Origin: Prostheceraeus crozeri
Lineage: Eukaryota > Platyhelminthes > Polycladida > Euryleptidae
DNA length: 64,000 nt
Reading direction: 5' to 3'
NCBI GenBank assembly: GCA_907163375.1
Contig: CAJQUW010007426.1
Coordinates: forward strand, 1-64,000
The notes under the pieces: generated by a model
What the model was told of the DNA's origin: nothing
Database searches by the model: none
Seen by the model: the letters and a program-made list of their open reading frames with translations, nothing else
Part shown: positions 48,676-60,873 of the stretch, one piece after another
Layout of the letters: each line of letters starts with the position of its first letter
Numbering within the stretch: the stretch's first letter is position 1
Program-made: the position numbers and the translations under genes

Positions 48676-50326
48676 CAGAGTTGGAAAAGTCGGAATTGGA
48701 ATTAATTCCGATCCGGAATTAATTCCATTTTTCATCGGAATTGGAATTGACGATATTTCAATCTATTGGAATTGGAATTGGAGATGACCTTGATAAACCT
48801 CAATTCCACTTTTTCGATAGACCTGTGATAAATCTATTTGTACAAAAATTGAAATCACAGTACTCGGTCGTTGTTTTAACTGCACGCAGAGATAATAGAG
48901 AGATAGATCGACAGAGGTAGCTTTATTCTATAGTTGAATATAGTTGGTGTTTTCTGTGACTTCTATGGGCCTACAGCCCCGGACAATGTTATTTTAGCGA
49001 TTAAGCAGACAATGAAAAGACAATCATCTTTGTTCAATCTGTTATTTAGTTATTTATCAAGTAAGATAATTAATCAAAATATAGCCATTGTTGAATTTAG
49101 CTCTTGATAGGATAAGCACAAAAATTGGAGAATAACTTAATTGTTGTACACGCGAAAAACAATTGCTTTGGAAAGAGATTGGTTTGGATTAACGGTGCAT
49201 TAAAGGGCAGCAACCCTGTCAGTTCAAATCATAATATAGACAATGTCAACAAATTATTCAATTACATGAACTGTTATTCAACTTCCAATCATAACAATTA
49301 ACAATGTTAATTTCGAAGACTATAGTTATATAGATACGATACGCAACGATAAAAGAAAAACTTAGCACTTGCAGTTCACTTTCTTAATGTTAAATTCATT
49401 TCAATTCGATCGGACTCACTTATACCAACATAATATCATAAACATCAGTGTCACTTATACCGTCAATCTTCAATCGCGCTCGCTGATGTGTTGCCGTATA
49501 CGCTGCTGTGTTGTTGTTCGCTGGCAGGCTGTTGTTGTTACTTCTGTAGTTACGTTACACCGCGAGAGCCCGGAGTTCTTCTAACAGCTACTGAAGATGT
49601 CGTATGTGTTGTTGTGTCAATTTCTCATCGTTTCTAATTTATACAAATTTTTGAGACTTGACAATAAAACCACGTTCTTTTGAAAATTGAAGGAGTTTCC
49701 TTTAATCCCTGCTCGTTAGCTTTCGACCCAACCACATTTCGTTCTTATCACGGAATTTTTAATCTCTTTTTTAACATAGACCATTAATCAGACTCACGAT
49801 ATCATTTGTATCGTCGTTTTTTCTTTCATCAACAGTCACGTTATTCGCACTGAATTTCTTTCTTCTGTCAGTTTATTAATAGATTTATTCGCATCTCATC
49901 TCTCTCTCTCTCTCTCTCATCGTTTGATTCTTTGCTGACAGTTAACTTTCTTTTCTTTTTTCACGAGATAATCTCGTGAATATCTCGTTTACGAAACGAA
50001 AATGTCGTAGGCTGACCGGCTACATATATACATGTACACAAGAAATATGAACTATGAACATGAAAACGCACATAGGGACGACGCAGGGAACGGCACACAG
50101 GAACAACGAGGATAGGATAAGGGCACATGGGTTAGATTGAAACGAACAATCGTTAGATACATTAACATAAGACACTATACGCGACATGCATTTATCGGAA
50201 TTGAATCTTATTATGGAATTGGAATTGAATTGAACTGTTTCGACTGGAATTGGATTTGAAATTGAAATTTCTGCTCTGGAATTGGAATTGGAATTAACAA
50301 ATTTCAGTGGAATTTTTCCAGCTCTG
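48676..50326. mobile_element. Non-autonomous hAT DNA transposon with GGAATTGGAATT ends
   Basis: The left end is CAGAGTTGGAAAAGTC and the right end, read inward, CAGAGCTGGAAAAATT. A perfect 8-bp target duplication CATATAGC lies at 48,668-48,675 and 50,327-50,334. GGAATTGGAATT is iterated through the first and last 150 bp. No transposase is present; the only open frame (49,369-49,584) has no family motif. A (TC)n microsatellite lies at 49,897-49,918 inside. The 1.65-kb element sits about 480 bp upstream of the first recognised MBT exon and could be within an intron of that gene. Confidence 0.92.
49897..49918. repeat. (TC)n microsatellite
   Basis: About nine TC dinucleotides in a row inside the hAT element. 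Confidence 0.85.
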
Positions 50327-50815
50327 CATATAGCACCAATTTCCTTATTTTATTAAAAGAATTATTTTCACAACTATGACAATATTTGGTGACAACATTG
50401 TCTACCAACCTTAAAATGATATAATATTCACCATATACGTATAGGAACAGCATCTTATGAGACATGCTATGTACAAATTATAGATGTACATGTAAAAATG
50501 ATAACTTTTTGAAATTCCGTTACCGAATAGTTTTATGCTCGCAGATTGAAGAAAAATTAATTTCTTAAACTTTCTTACCTGTGTCATTGAAAAGCCCACT
50601 GAAGTGTCATACATGACACATTTCAAAAGGAAAATGGATAAATAGATTTTTATTGACTGAGCAGTAGTCATGTTAACAGTGAAAATGAAATTCCGTTACC
50701 GCTTGGCCAGTCCCTGATATTAAATACATGTCATCTAGCAGTAAGACACTTGACAAAATATTCAAGGGCAAAACCCAACTTAGAAGCTAACTGAAGCACA
50801 CTGCCTTTCATTCAG

Positions 50816-51076
50816 AATTTCAGCTGGAGGGATTACGTATTTGCGTGTGGAGTCAAAGAAGTATTTAGCGATGACATCGGACATGTTAGGGAAGAGAGAG
50901 ATGTCCACAATAACCAACAATTTGTTCTGTGTAAGACACGGACAACATCAGAAGACTACTGGCCTGCGTCTGTGGAGGCTTTGATAGAAAATCCAGTTAC
51001 TCACAAGAAGACTGAGTTGCTGCTTAAGTGGTGGAACTGCTGCTGCAAGCATCAGAAAGAAAAATGCAAGTTTCAG
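50816..51076 (+). CDS. MBT-repeat gene (Sfmbt-like), internal exon A
   Basis: An 87-codon exon, phase 0 at both ends. The acceptor is a pyrimidine-rich tract ending TTTCATTCAG at 50,815; the donor is CAG followed by GTAATA at 51,077. The protein starts NFSWRDYV (residues 1-8), the usual opening of a malignant-brain-tumour (MBT) repeat. FVLCKTRTTSEDYWPASV (36-53) and ELLLKWW (67-73) correspond to the 'MKLEVAVRTDPETYWVATV...LLLLRY' part of the first MBT repeat of Sfmbt proteins. The C-terminal half of this repeat (the 'GWC...PP' part) is not in this exon, so another exon probably lies before 53,418. MBT repeats bind methyl-lysine on histones in the nucleus. Family assignment comes from motif alignment by memory; no upstream exon or start codon was found. 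Confidence 0.65.
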
Positions 51077-53417
51077 GTAATATTTTTAGCTTTGTTTCGT
51101 TTTGCCAAGTCTGCTTTTTGCACTTATGTGTATAACGGACAGGATGTTCAATGTTTACACAGATGCACATTACATGTATTTCTATTATGTCCACTAGTAA
51201 GACAAATTTCCTTTATACTTTGCAATTGATGCCAAATTATTCAAATTTTAATGTGAAATTTTTTCGGTTGTATCTTTTCAAGGAATTTATATAGATTTCT
51301 TTTATATTTTTAAAGTCGTTGAGTGAGTTTATTAAAGGGGGACCCGCACTTTGAGCAACTTGATCAAGCTTTCAGGGTCTTGAAATTAGAAAGCCGGCAG
51401 TTGCTTCCAACAGGTCTTCTTCTGTGTTCAATTTACAGAAATTCGTTGAAACTTGCAAACACAAGGCATTATTGAGCCATTGACCAGAAATGGTTATTAC
51501 CGAGCCATTTCCTTCATAATATATAAGAGTGACTGCAAAATGTGGTTTTATAACTGACTTCTCCAGGCTCACACAGACTCAGGGGAAAAGTCTCGTCAAG
51601 TTTCATCCGTTTCAGCGAAGTTGTCGCGGATCCCGTTAAACCGTCATCTTGAGGTCGTTGAAGTGTGAACTTAAGCGACGCCCTTCATTGCGTCTTCACT
51701 CAAAGGCTCGCCGTCTCGGACCTGATAGCAGGTATTACCGCGTTACACATTTACCGATTGAATTGCCCCGAAGTCCGGGTATCCTTCCAGATCTTTCTCG
51801 AGAAATCTTGCATTCTAATACATCAGCCGTTTTGCACCCAATACTGCACCCATTATTTTTGGGTCCATCTTGACGACTTCATGGCTGTCGAACTGCCAAA
51901 GCTCCATAATAGCGCGTTTCCTAGCCCACATTAAAAGTCTCAAATTGACAGTTTATGTCTGCAAGTCTCAGCTCAAACGCGCTCCAGTGATCGACTACTT
52001 AGGTCTCATTCTCAATTTTTCCAAGCTGTTCTATCCGCCCACAGCCGTTCATTAATAAAACGTGCACACCAACTACAAAAGGCCCGTTTACCAATGGAAA
52101 GTCCGTTTCGCGGCTTTGTGGCCTTGATCATTTGCAGCCTTTGCGTTCTGTACGCCCTTGCAATGGCCGCCGAGGAATTAACAGATCATCAACTGCGTCA
52201 CCTTAACTATATCATGCTTGCTTAGGTTAATTAGATCACCGTAACCGGTTAACCCATGTGCAGATTTCTCTCCCTATGAGTTACTACGATCTATAAACAT
52301 TTCGAGCTTCCTCGACGGTCATTGCAAGGGCACTTAGAATGCAAAGGTTGCAAATAATATATATGTCACGAAACCGGAAACAGAAGCTAGTTTCCACTGG
52401 GAAACTGGCTTTCTGAAAATGGTTAATGATCGGCTGTAGGCGCATAGGACAGCTTGGGAAAATTTGAGAGCGAGACCTGAATAGTCGATCACTGGATTAG
52501 GCTTGAAGTTGAGCTAAGGCTTGTGCATATCAGCTGTCAAATGGAGACTATTGATGCAGGCTAGCTGGCAATTCCTCGTCCTCTATCATTTCGAGTGCCT
52601 CCATAAGTGAAGAAGACCGCCTCTTCGATGATGGATGTGGAATTGCGTAGTGTCTACAATCAAAAATTTCTCTTGCAACACTGGATTTGGCTGATCGGCG
52701 CAGACTCGCAGTTTCCCACGATGTAAGATTTATAAGCACTGGAATAAAACCTTGAGTCTGAAGTAAAATCATGCTAATCGTGCGGATTCAATGTGCATAA
52801 ATGTGTCGATGCAGAAGTATGCTTCGATACTTTTGAAATTTAAATCGATGCAGACAAATGTTTTGATGCGAAAAATAAGCTCGCCTGACGTCGATGTACT
52901 TTTATGATTCAGTAAAGAAAAAACTTTGATAAACTTCGATGGAAATCGATGTTTAGAATATTTTTGATACCGAGAAAATAACTTCTAATCATAAGAGGTA
53001 ATAGACAGCTGCGGCGCTTATGAGAGAAGATGCGGCTTGCTTTTATTATTCCCTCCCATCTTAAAGAAGGCGCCAGAAAAATGCGTTTGAAAAATACGCA
53101 TGACAAAAAAGGTTGTCTTAGCAGCGAACATTCGCATACTTTTGTAATGCAACTTTTATTGTATCAGCGCAGTTTGATTTCTTATTTCTTGTTAAATATT
53201 GTCATGTTGCTTCAGAACAATTTTGATACAGGCAATATGCGTATATTGCAAATATTCACTACAGATCAATCGCTCGGATCCTCGATTGGCTACTTTAAAC
53301 CGTTTCGTTACATTTCAACGGCCATGTCCATGGCGTCAAACATCAAAGATGATCGATGCATTTTGGAAGCAAAAGCCCAAATGTTTTTTCCTAACTGGAA
53401 TACGTGCTCGTGATCAG
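51077..53417 (+). other. Intron region between MBT exons A and B
   Basis: Contains a diverged inverted repeat (listed separately) and otherwise non-coding DNA. An exon for the missing C-terminal half of the first MBT repeat is expected here or was lost; I could not identify it. Open frames at 53,030-53,413 and 53,199-53,417 lead into exon B but have no family motif before it. Confidence 0.5.
51941..52541. repeat. Diverged inverted repeat, arms of about 237 bp
   Basis: Arms 51,941-52,177 and 52,304-52,541 are imperfect reverse complements: CCAGTGATCGACTA and GGTCTC[AG][TC]TCTCAA, AAGCTGT[TC]CTAT, TTTGC[AG][TA]TCT and CCCTTGCAATG[GA]CC recur in both. Weak similarity seems to extend outward: a frame left of the left arm reads LSREILHS...AVLHP and a frame right of the right arm (minus strand, 52,548-52,772) reads VAREIFDC...AIPHP. 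This suggests two opposed copies of an old repeat that once had coding capacity. The family is not recognised. Confidence 0.6.
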
Positions 53418-53678
53418 GTGCGATTGACAATGTTGGATAATCACGATTTGATGTCGGGAATGATGGTGGAATGTGTGCATCCTGTCACACGGTCCTCGTG
53501 TCATGCAGCGTACGTGGAAGAGGTTCTGAATCCACATCAGGCAAGGATTCGCATTGACAGCAATACTGTTTTCGTTTGGGATTGCACAGATTTGACTGTG
53601 ATGACTGTTGGTACGTGTTTGAGAATGGGGGTTTTCCTCCATCCTCCTGCTGATTCCAAGCCAGAGGATTTTCATCAG
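53418..53678 (+). CDS. MBT-repeat gene (Sfmbt-like), internal exon B
   Basis: An 87-codon exon, phase 0 at both ends and the same length as exon A. A branch-site-like CTAAC lies 25 bp before the acceptor (GTGATCAG at 53,417), with no AG between; the donor is CATCAG followed by GTAAGA. The protein contains SGMMVECVHP (13-22), matching the 'GMKLEAVDP' core of MBT repeats, then CHAAYVEEV (28-36) for '(I)CxATVxxV', and VGTCLRMGVFLHPP (64-77) for the closing 'VGTC/VGWCxxxGxxLxPP'. The wording is close to MBT repeats of Sfmbt and Scm. The opening 'FxWxxYL' of this repeat is not in this exon. The 'DFW' aromatic cage is poorly kept (VFVWDC), so methyl-lysine binding by this repeat is doubtful. Confidence 0.8.
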
Positions 53679-56600
53679 GTAAGATCCATAACTTTGGAAT
53701 TAAGTATTCCCTTTGTAGATGCCATGCACGGTAATGTAGATCGACCGAATGTTTTCCACTACTGAATAGTCGGGATATTCAGACTGACAAATTCAAGCAA
53801 TTTGCTTTGAAATAAAGGAACTTCCATGCATTTTTTATATTTGTTAGTAATACGAGTAAAGTTTCAGGTTTTATGATAGTTGTAATTATTTCCTGTTTAC
53901 AAATGTGTGCAAAAATGTCCGACTACCATCCAACAGTCATCTTCAGAGTTTCACTAGCAGTCAGGACATCTTCCAATTTCTGATCTGGATCTTTTTTTAT
54001 CAGCTTTTCTCAAAAATGATTTTTTTTTAGTTTCATAATTTATCAAGATTGATTGAGATCAATTTGCTATCCGAATTATGTACAGCAGGAACACGATAAC
54101 TGAGATGACTTACCTCCTTCTGAACACGAACCTTCAGTGAAAGCTTCTCATTGACCTTTGAACATTTTCTGTGTGATATTCTGGATCTCCTGGTAAGCGG
54201 TCGATTTATATGACTGATTTTGCGTGCATGTGAGACTTAAAGAGACTCTATAGAAAAAGTCACTGACGAGAGACCAGGAGAACATAATAAACGAGCCTGC
54301 AGCCTTTGTTGGTGGCAAATTGTCGTTTGAGCGTATATTCATAGCACTAATTACATTCATACTCAAACAATAAACCAATTTCAAGTATATCCTACTCTGA
54401 AAATATTCGGTTATACGGCATTTACATCAGAAGTTGTCTCAAATGAATGACCTGAACAGACCCGCTGTACAGACGGATTCTGTCATATATTTCTTAAGTT
54501 TAGTTATGCGGTCCTCTAATTTAAAACAATGAAGAACTACGGCACGGTTAGGAGTGATGCAGTGATTGATTTCTTTGAATATGAATGCGCATCAGCGCAC
54601 CACTTAAAAGCTATCTATCAGTGAAGCAAGACCAAGGGAGTACATTGTTTACGACTTCAGATCTGTTTCCAACTATAGATTACCACATCAAAGTTGCTAT
54701 GTACTTGATTATTAATGCATTGAAGATATGCATACTAAACGGTCAAAAGCGATGATGATTTTAACTTCTGAAAATCAACTTTCACGAATCGATATCTTTA
54801 ATGACTAAATCAGCAGACAGATAAGATACATTAATTGCTTATCTACTCCCTCAGCAGCTGATTATTACAATGGAGTAATAAATTAGTGATGCAAATAACT
54901 CGTAGAGTTATATGCACAAAAAAGCCGATAGACATACATTTAGCATGATTATCTATGGTTCTGAATTATTCGTGATATCAAAGTTTCGAAAATTACCTAT
55001 TTGCTTTAGGCTCCACGTTCATGCACATTAGTAAATTATTCGAGTTTATATTTCGCGAATCATTCTGAACCGTAGATCATCACATACTTATGTTTCCCAT
55101 TCTGGAATGCCCATTCAACTTCATAGTGGGATATTGTAGAACTAGCAGTCGTAAACAACGAACATTTTCACGAGAACAAGTAATAGGGTCAAATAAGAAA
55201 GAAAATTGGAGACTTTCTGTCAAAGCTTGATGAAAAGCTACATCTATTGTTGACACGAAACCTCTACAAAGTCATTCAATACAGTGGCACACTAAAGCTT
55301 GAAATTCTGACTTTAATTTCATGGATTTTAGCCGCATTGATCGAGGCACAGATTGCGATCGAACACCAGCGGCAAGTTTTGGTATTCACTGGTAAGCATT
55401 ATAATTGTATGGAATAAGGGCTCTGATCATATTGTTCCATCTGAGGAAACGCGAGGAAAATAAGTTGGACATTCAATGTAAGCGATTCATTTTGATTACT
55501 TTCAATAGCTGCACGCGAGCATCATCGGAAATGAATGAAACAGCAAACCAATGTGTAAGCGCTGTGAGTGAACATCAAAAATCAATAAACCAAGTGAAAG
55601 ACTGTAGATACCTAACACATATAAGCGATCTATATGGCTTTACGGATGAAATACAAAAGCAGAGGGTAAGAAACAAAAATTAACAGAAAAGACAAAAATG
55701 AAGCTAAAGGAAAAATAACATCATTAAGGGTCCATAAGGATTCTTTCACAATCCGCTTGTTCCAGACTGGCTCTTTGTCGATGATGGTCATGCTATCCAA
55801 TGAGATGGAATGATCTCTAAATGTATGTACTTTGAAATAATTTTTGATGGATTCATGACATCGTCTGTAATACGTATACATCCACTCTCGTTATTGACAG
55901 TGGTGAAATTTATGTATAACATGCTTATGCCAGTTTTAAAAGTTGTAAGTAGTGAAAACAGTTGCACCCTTACAAATGACAATCAAACAATATTTTTTGG
56001 CGCATATGTGATTCGTTTGGGCAAAAGTTTCTGATCAGTTTTGCGCAAATTTCTTATGTGTTTATTTATGAATGTTAAATGATGCAACGAATAGATGAAA
56101 TTTTGTCCTGTCTTTGAACATCTATTTTGAAACCTAATAAAGCACTGAATCTTATGACTCGAATGCAAAGCGAATGCCCTTACTAGAAATAGAATGCGAA
56201 AAAGGTCAACACATTTGAGACTCAGTTCTATTTGAACTGTTATCATGAACTCCAACAGAAGTGACAGATTGATTATTCGAAAAAATAATAAGGCCTAAGG
56301 AAACTCAGAATCAAAATGAACGTCACCCTATTCTTAGCACACCTAAGTTACTTCTGAGATATCTTGTCGTTGTGTTGCTGTGCTGAACAACAGCCAACAT
56401 GCATCATGCTGTGAAACGATATATTGATGAGAACTGAGAACAGTTGAGGTCCACAGTTGTTCACCAGGGATGCTTCGCATCTCTAAATATATGGTCCGCA
56501 ATCTCAAAACTTGCAGGAAGCGAACGTCTTCCGGGAGACTCGAGTCGTCGACAAGTACTTCTCTGGCTCCTCATTTTTCTACCTCACGATCTTTCGTTCA

Positions 56601-57988
56601 GTATTTCTTTTTACATCCTCATGTAATTATGCAGTTGCGGTATGTAATTGTCCTTTATTTTACTTTATCTTCCATATACTTCCTTCATTTTTCTGCTTCT
56701 TTACCTTTACGCTAAGGGATATTGGATGGATAGGCTTGTCTTCTTCACAAGATCTTGATCCCTTATCTTACCGGATACTATTTGCTTGTGTCCATCAAAA
56801 TTATTTGATGGACTTGTTTCAGCTTGTGTTTGAATGATCTAGAATGCAGGGCAGTAAATTAATATCATGTTCGCAACGTGAAGTTGAATTAGTTCATGTT
56901 ATGCAAGATCATTCATCACATCCTAATCAACTTCCATATTACTTCAAATCTCATATAATCTCGTATGTGTATGAGATAGCGATTGATTCAGCATTGATAG
57001 GCATATTTTGTGATCATAAATTGTCAGTTTACAGATTGGTATATATTTTCTCTCCTTTTACATGCATTTAGAGTTGGAGTTTCAACGTGAAGTTTATGAA
57101 ATTAATAATGAAAGTTTTATGTAACATTGATGACTTACTTTTCCTTTCATCCTTACCATCTTAATTGTGAACTGTATTTACCAGCATCTGCGGATAAAGA
57201 GCATTTGTGTATCTGATTTCGTCTTACATATCAATCATAATTTTGTTGTTTTCTTGTGATGATAACTTCAACTTTCTTTCTGGATTGTGTGTCCTGTTTT
57301 TTCATTTACTACGAGGATAGTGGTCAGGACATTTGACATTTACTGATCTCTAACTCGTGAAAAATAATGTAATCCCAGCAGAAATGTACACGTTGCATTA
57401 GATAGTAATAGGCTGATTGCATGTGAAGTATCAACTTCTCTTTATTTAGCCGCTGCCTAGTAACGAAGAAAAAAACCCGTAACGGTCGGGACGCTGACGG
57501 TTTTGACATTTTCATATCTTAAAATGTCACCTAAAATCAAAAGGACACTTAAAATTTAATTTCATTAAAATCAAATCAAAGAATTTGAAGTCAATCTCAT
57601 GTTGTAGCGGTTAGTAACCGTTATGTTAAAGTAGTATCGGTCAGACACTTCGTCCATTTATCAGTGAATCCATTTATTTCTGTAAATAATTTGTGGCACT
57701 TATTCTTATTATAATAATAATATCTTTATTAGTCCACTTCTAAGTACATAGAATCGGTGAACGTTACACAATGAACACGATGACAATATGAAAGGCAAAA
57801 AAAGAAATGCAATGCAAGCTCACTCAACAAAGGAATAAAAGCAAGACACACTAAAAAACTATTTACAATACTTGATAAACGAATTACAGAAGCGAGAAGT
57901 TTTGGCAAAAGGTGGATACAACATGGGTTGTGATCTAGTGCAAACTCTTTGAGATGGCCTCATCTCGAACATATCCCTGAGAGGGTGG

Positions 57989-58777
57989 TCAAGCGATTTC
58001 AAAATGCAGCTGAAGTTTACTACATGCCTGATGTGCCGATGAAATAAGGGGAGCATCATTGGACAAGTCAATGATTCGAAAAACTCGGCTTTGAACGCGT
58101 TCGAGATCAGACAACAGGTATTGAGACAAATTGCAAAAACAAGCGAAGGAATAAAGTAACACAGCGAATGAATGAAATGTAACACTTAACAATGAGATTT
58201 TTGTCACAGCCACAGCGACGGAGGTTTCTAATGATAAAAATCCTTCTAGAAGCCTTATCACATATCTGACATGGTCATTCCATTTCAAATTACTCGAAAA
58301 AATGACACCTAAGTACAAAAAGGAATGAACTTGCTTCAGAACAGTGTCATCAGAGACATAAACAGGTGATAGTGTTAATCTCGACTTAGTGATGACATCC
58401 ATCAACAGGCATTTGTTTTCATTTACAGGGAGAGATGCAGAATTAGACCAATTGACAAGATTGCTCCATTTAAGTTGGAGGCCATCATCCGATGAATGTC
58501 TAACAAAATGAAGGAAAAGGAAATCATCAGCGTATTTTATCAAAGAAGTGTTCTTGCAGACTGGTGTCAGGTTGTCGACGGCAAGCACAAAGAGGATAGG
58601 ACCAAGAACGCTTCCTTGGGGAACTCCGCTTGTCACAGTGATCCAATCCGAATGCATGTCACTACACAAAACTCGTTGATATCTGTTTGATAGGAAACTA
58701 CAGATCCATCTAACTGTAAAAACAGAGTTGAAATATTTTACATGCCTCAATGATAACAGAATGATAAAGCTTATCAA
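57989..58777 (-). pseudogene. LINE reverse transcriptase palm and thumb frame
   Basis: A 262-codon frame following the 171-codon frame at 58,710-59,225, which holds the fingers and motif A. This one carries SFLSNRYQRV, SGVPQGSVLGPILFVLAVD (motif B), LIKYADDFLFLHF (motif C with both aspartates), NENKCLLMDV and FLYLGVIFSSNLKWNDHV, with the thumb beyond. The switch between the two frames near motif A is a frameshift. An alternate frame at 57,859-58,185 gives the last C-terminal residues. Confidence 0.85.
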
Positions 58778-59225
58778 AAGCCCTAGACAAATCGATGGCT
58801 ATTAGTGTGACAGCTCCGGATGACGAGTCAAGAAAACGCAGGATTTTGTTCTGTGCTGATACGAGAGCGCATGTCGTTCCCGAACCAGGTCGGGAAATAA
58901 ATGCATATTGTGAACTATGAACAGAATCTTTTACAAGTGGAAGTATAAAATTGCGCAAGGCAATGCGTTCATAAACTTTTGAAAGCACAGGAAGTATGGA
59001 AATGGGGCGATAGTCAGATACACAAGCAACATGATCACATTTGGGAATAGGTACAACATTTCCAAACTTAAAACAAGCTGGAAAACAGCCATCACGCAAA
59101 GACCAGTTAAACAAATAGGTCAACGCCGGTGCAAGTATCTCAGCAAAATCACGTAAAATCCACGGAGGGATGCCGTCTGGACCAATGGAAGATTTGGATA
59201 GCCGACGAAGCTCACGGGTAACCAC
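58710..59225 (-). pseudogene. LINE reverse transcriptase fingers and motif A frame
   Basis: A 171-codon frame with SSIGPDGIPPWILRD, PALTYLFNWSLRDGCFP, FKFGNVVPIPKCDH, SDYRPISILPVLSKVYERI and LIAIDLSRAFDKLYH. These are the RT motifs 0 to A of CR1/L2-like LINEs, with the first catalytic aspartate in 'IDLSRAFD'. It continues into the frame at 57,989-58,777 after a frameshift. Confidence 0.85.
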
Positions 59226-59637
59226 AGAAGTTGATATCGGGGTTAGAGGATTGGAAGTATCTTCTGTGAGATCACATGAAACATCACCACGTTGAAAAAC
59301 GGAGGCAAAATGTTAAGCAAATTCTTCAGGAGAAAAGGCACAAGGTCTGGGATATTTAGCATTGCGAGAAAGAACGCGGATAGATTTCCAGTCTCTTAGG
59401 ATCCGTTGAATTCACAGCTTCATCCATGTAATCTCTTCTTAGCTGCCTAGTATGTCTTTGAACCTCAGCCCTCAGGCGATGATATTTGCTTAGATGACCA
59501 TTGTGCCAGGCTCGATCACGATCATTCACAAGCAGCTTCAAAGATAGCTTCATCCAATCAGGTTCATTGGCACGAATACGAATAGTTCGCATAGGGAAAC
59601 AGTAATCAAATAAGGCATATAGAGATCTTTGAAACAC

Positions 59638-60873
59638 TTAACCAGCATCATCAACTGAGGAACAAGATTCAACCAATGCAGTCCAGTCCATAGAAGACAA
59701 AAGCAGAGCGAATTTGGCGAAGTGAGCTCCAGTATATCTGCGAATTCTCTGTTTGACAACAGGCTTTGGAACCATAGGAGATGGCTGCCACAAGATAACA
59801 CAGTGGTCCGAGTTACCAATTGGAGGATGAGCAGAAGCCTTGACTTCAGTCTTGAAGTTAACAAAGAGCTGATCGAGGGTGTTGTCTCCCCGAGTAGGAA
59901 AGTCAATCACAGGCGAAAGAGACAAAATATCACCAATATATCCATACTGCTTCCGCAAGTCATTGAAGTCTCCAGCCACTGTCATGCGAATATCAGATCC
60001 AAAAGACAAATACATGTGGTCAACGAGCGTAGTCAAGCATGTTACTGCCTCTGAATGAGCGATTGGATCATTCCAAAAAGGATGATAAATGATGATGACA
60101 CCAAGGTTCAATTCCTTAATGAAAATGCACAAAGACTCAGAGCTAGGGACATCTGGATAGCAAATAAGGTTGACGTCAATCACAGTTGTAGAAAAAGATT
60201 GTCTTGTATAGCACACGATGCCACCTCCAGAACCACCCGCACGGTCACGTCGATGAGTAGCATAGTCCATCAACTGGACACAAATGTCATCCACAGAATC
60301 GTCCAGCCATAATTCAGTGATAATGCAAATGTCTGGTCGATTGCATGATACTATCAAAGAAAAGTCGTCAAACTTGTGGAACAGGGATCGTGCATTAGAC
60401 AGCAGAATAGATGGAGATTGGTTCATCCGGCGAGAAGAGCGACGGCTTGCAGAAGATGAATGACGCTGGATATAAGCGAGGACTCTACCAGGTCTTCCGT
60501 TCGACGTCGAGGAACTTGTCGCAGGTCGAGGAGTAAGAGCAATCACAGGGATATGTCTGACGTAGATCTTCTTATAAAACAAGCGCCGTCTGGTGGTACG
60601 AGATACACATGGGCAGATGTTAGGACGTAGCTGTACAAGCTCGTTGATACTGTAGCGTAAGTAAGAGCGTGACACCATTGCATTGCATTGAAGGCAGAAC
60701 AGCAGTTGCAAACGACCAAGAATGAATAGAGGTCGCACGCGAATCCGACCGCACGCCAGCGAGACATGCAATCGAATTACTGATTTCCAAATGTAGCTGA
60801 TCACCATTTGTAATGAAATTTCTTCAAAGATTACATGAAATTTATCATGATAACATTTGGTCAGTGATAACAT
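59638..60873 (-). pseudogene. LINE endonuclease domain frame
   Basis: A 411-codon frame covering the N-terminal linker and the whole endonuclease. The nuclease begins near SILLSNARSL (about residue 153) and its last motif, GNSDHCVIL, is near residue 358. The catalytic residues (N of 'SNARS', E of 'ITELWL', D and N of 'GDFND', D and H of 'SDH') are all present, so the nuclease part looks intact on its own. The frame stops at 59,638, where the linker to the RT continues in another frame at 59,356-59,637 (VFQRSLYALFD, RHTRQLRRDYMDE). Confidence 0.85.

Larger units (their letters stand above)
57715..60873 (-). mobile_element. Nearly full-length CR1/L2-like LINE (antisense in intron)
   Basis: On the minus strand: an N-terminal linker with LRPNICP and TTRRRLFYKK, then an apurinic-type endonuclease. 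SILLSNARSLFHKFDD (about 60,415), IITELWLDD, GSGGGIVCYTR, VAGDFND (about 59,970) and NSDHCVIL (about 59,800) are visible. These fit strand 1, the catalytic ETWL-type Glu, the GDFN and the final SDH of the endonuclease. The RT follows: GPDGIPPWIL, SDYRPISILPVLSKVYERI, IAIDLSRAFDKLYH (A), SGVPQGSVLGPILF (B), YADDFLFLHF (C) and FLYLGVIFSSNLKWNDHV. The 3' tail ends AATAAAGATATTATTATTAT at about 57,715-57,735. Several stops and frameshifts split it into frames at 59,638-60,873, 59,356-59,637, 58,710-59,225 and 57,989-58,777, so it is inactive. Confidence 0.92.

Noticed and set aside
49195-49235. GTTCAAATC as a polymerase III B box
   Set aside because: No A box at the right spacing; the site lies inside a hAT element.
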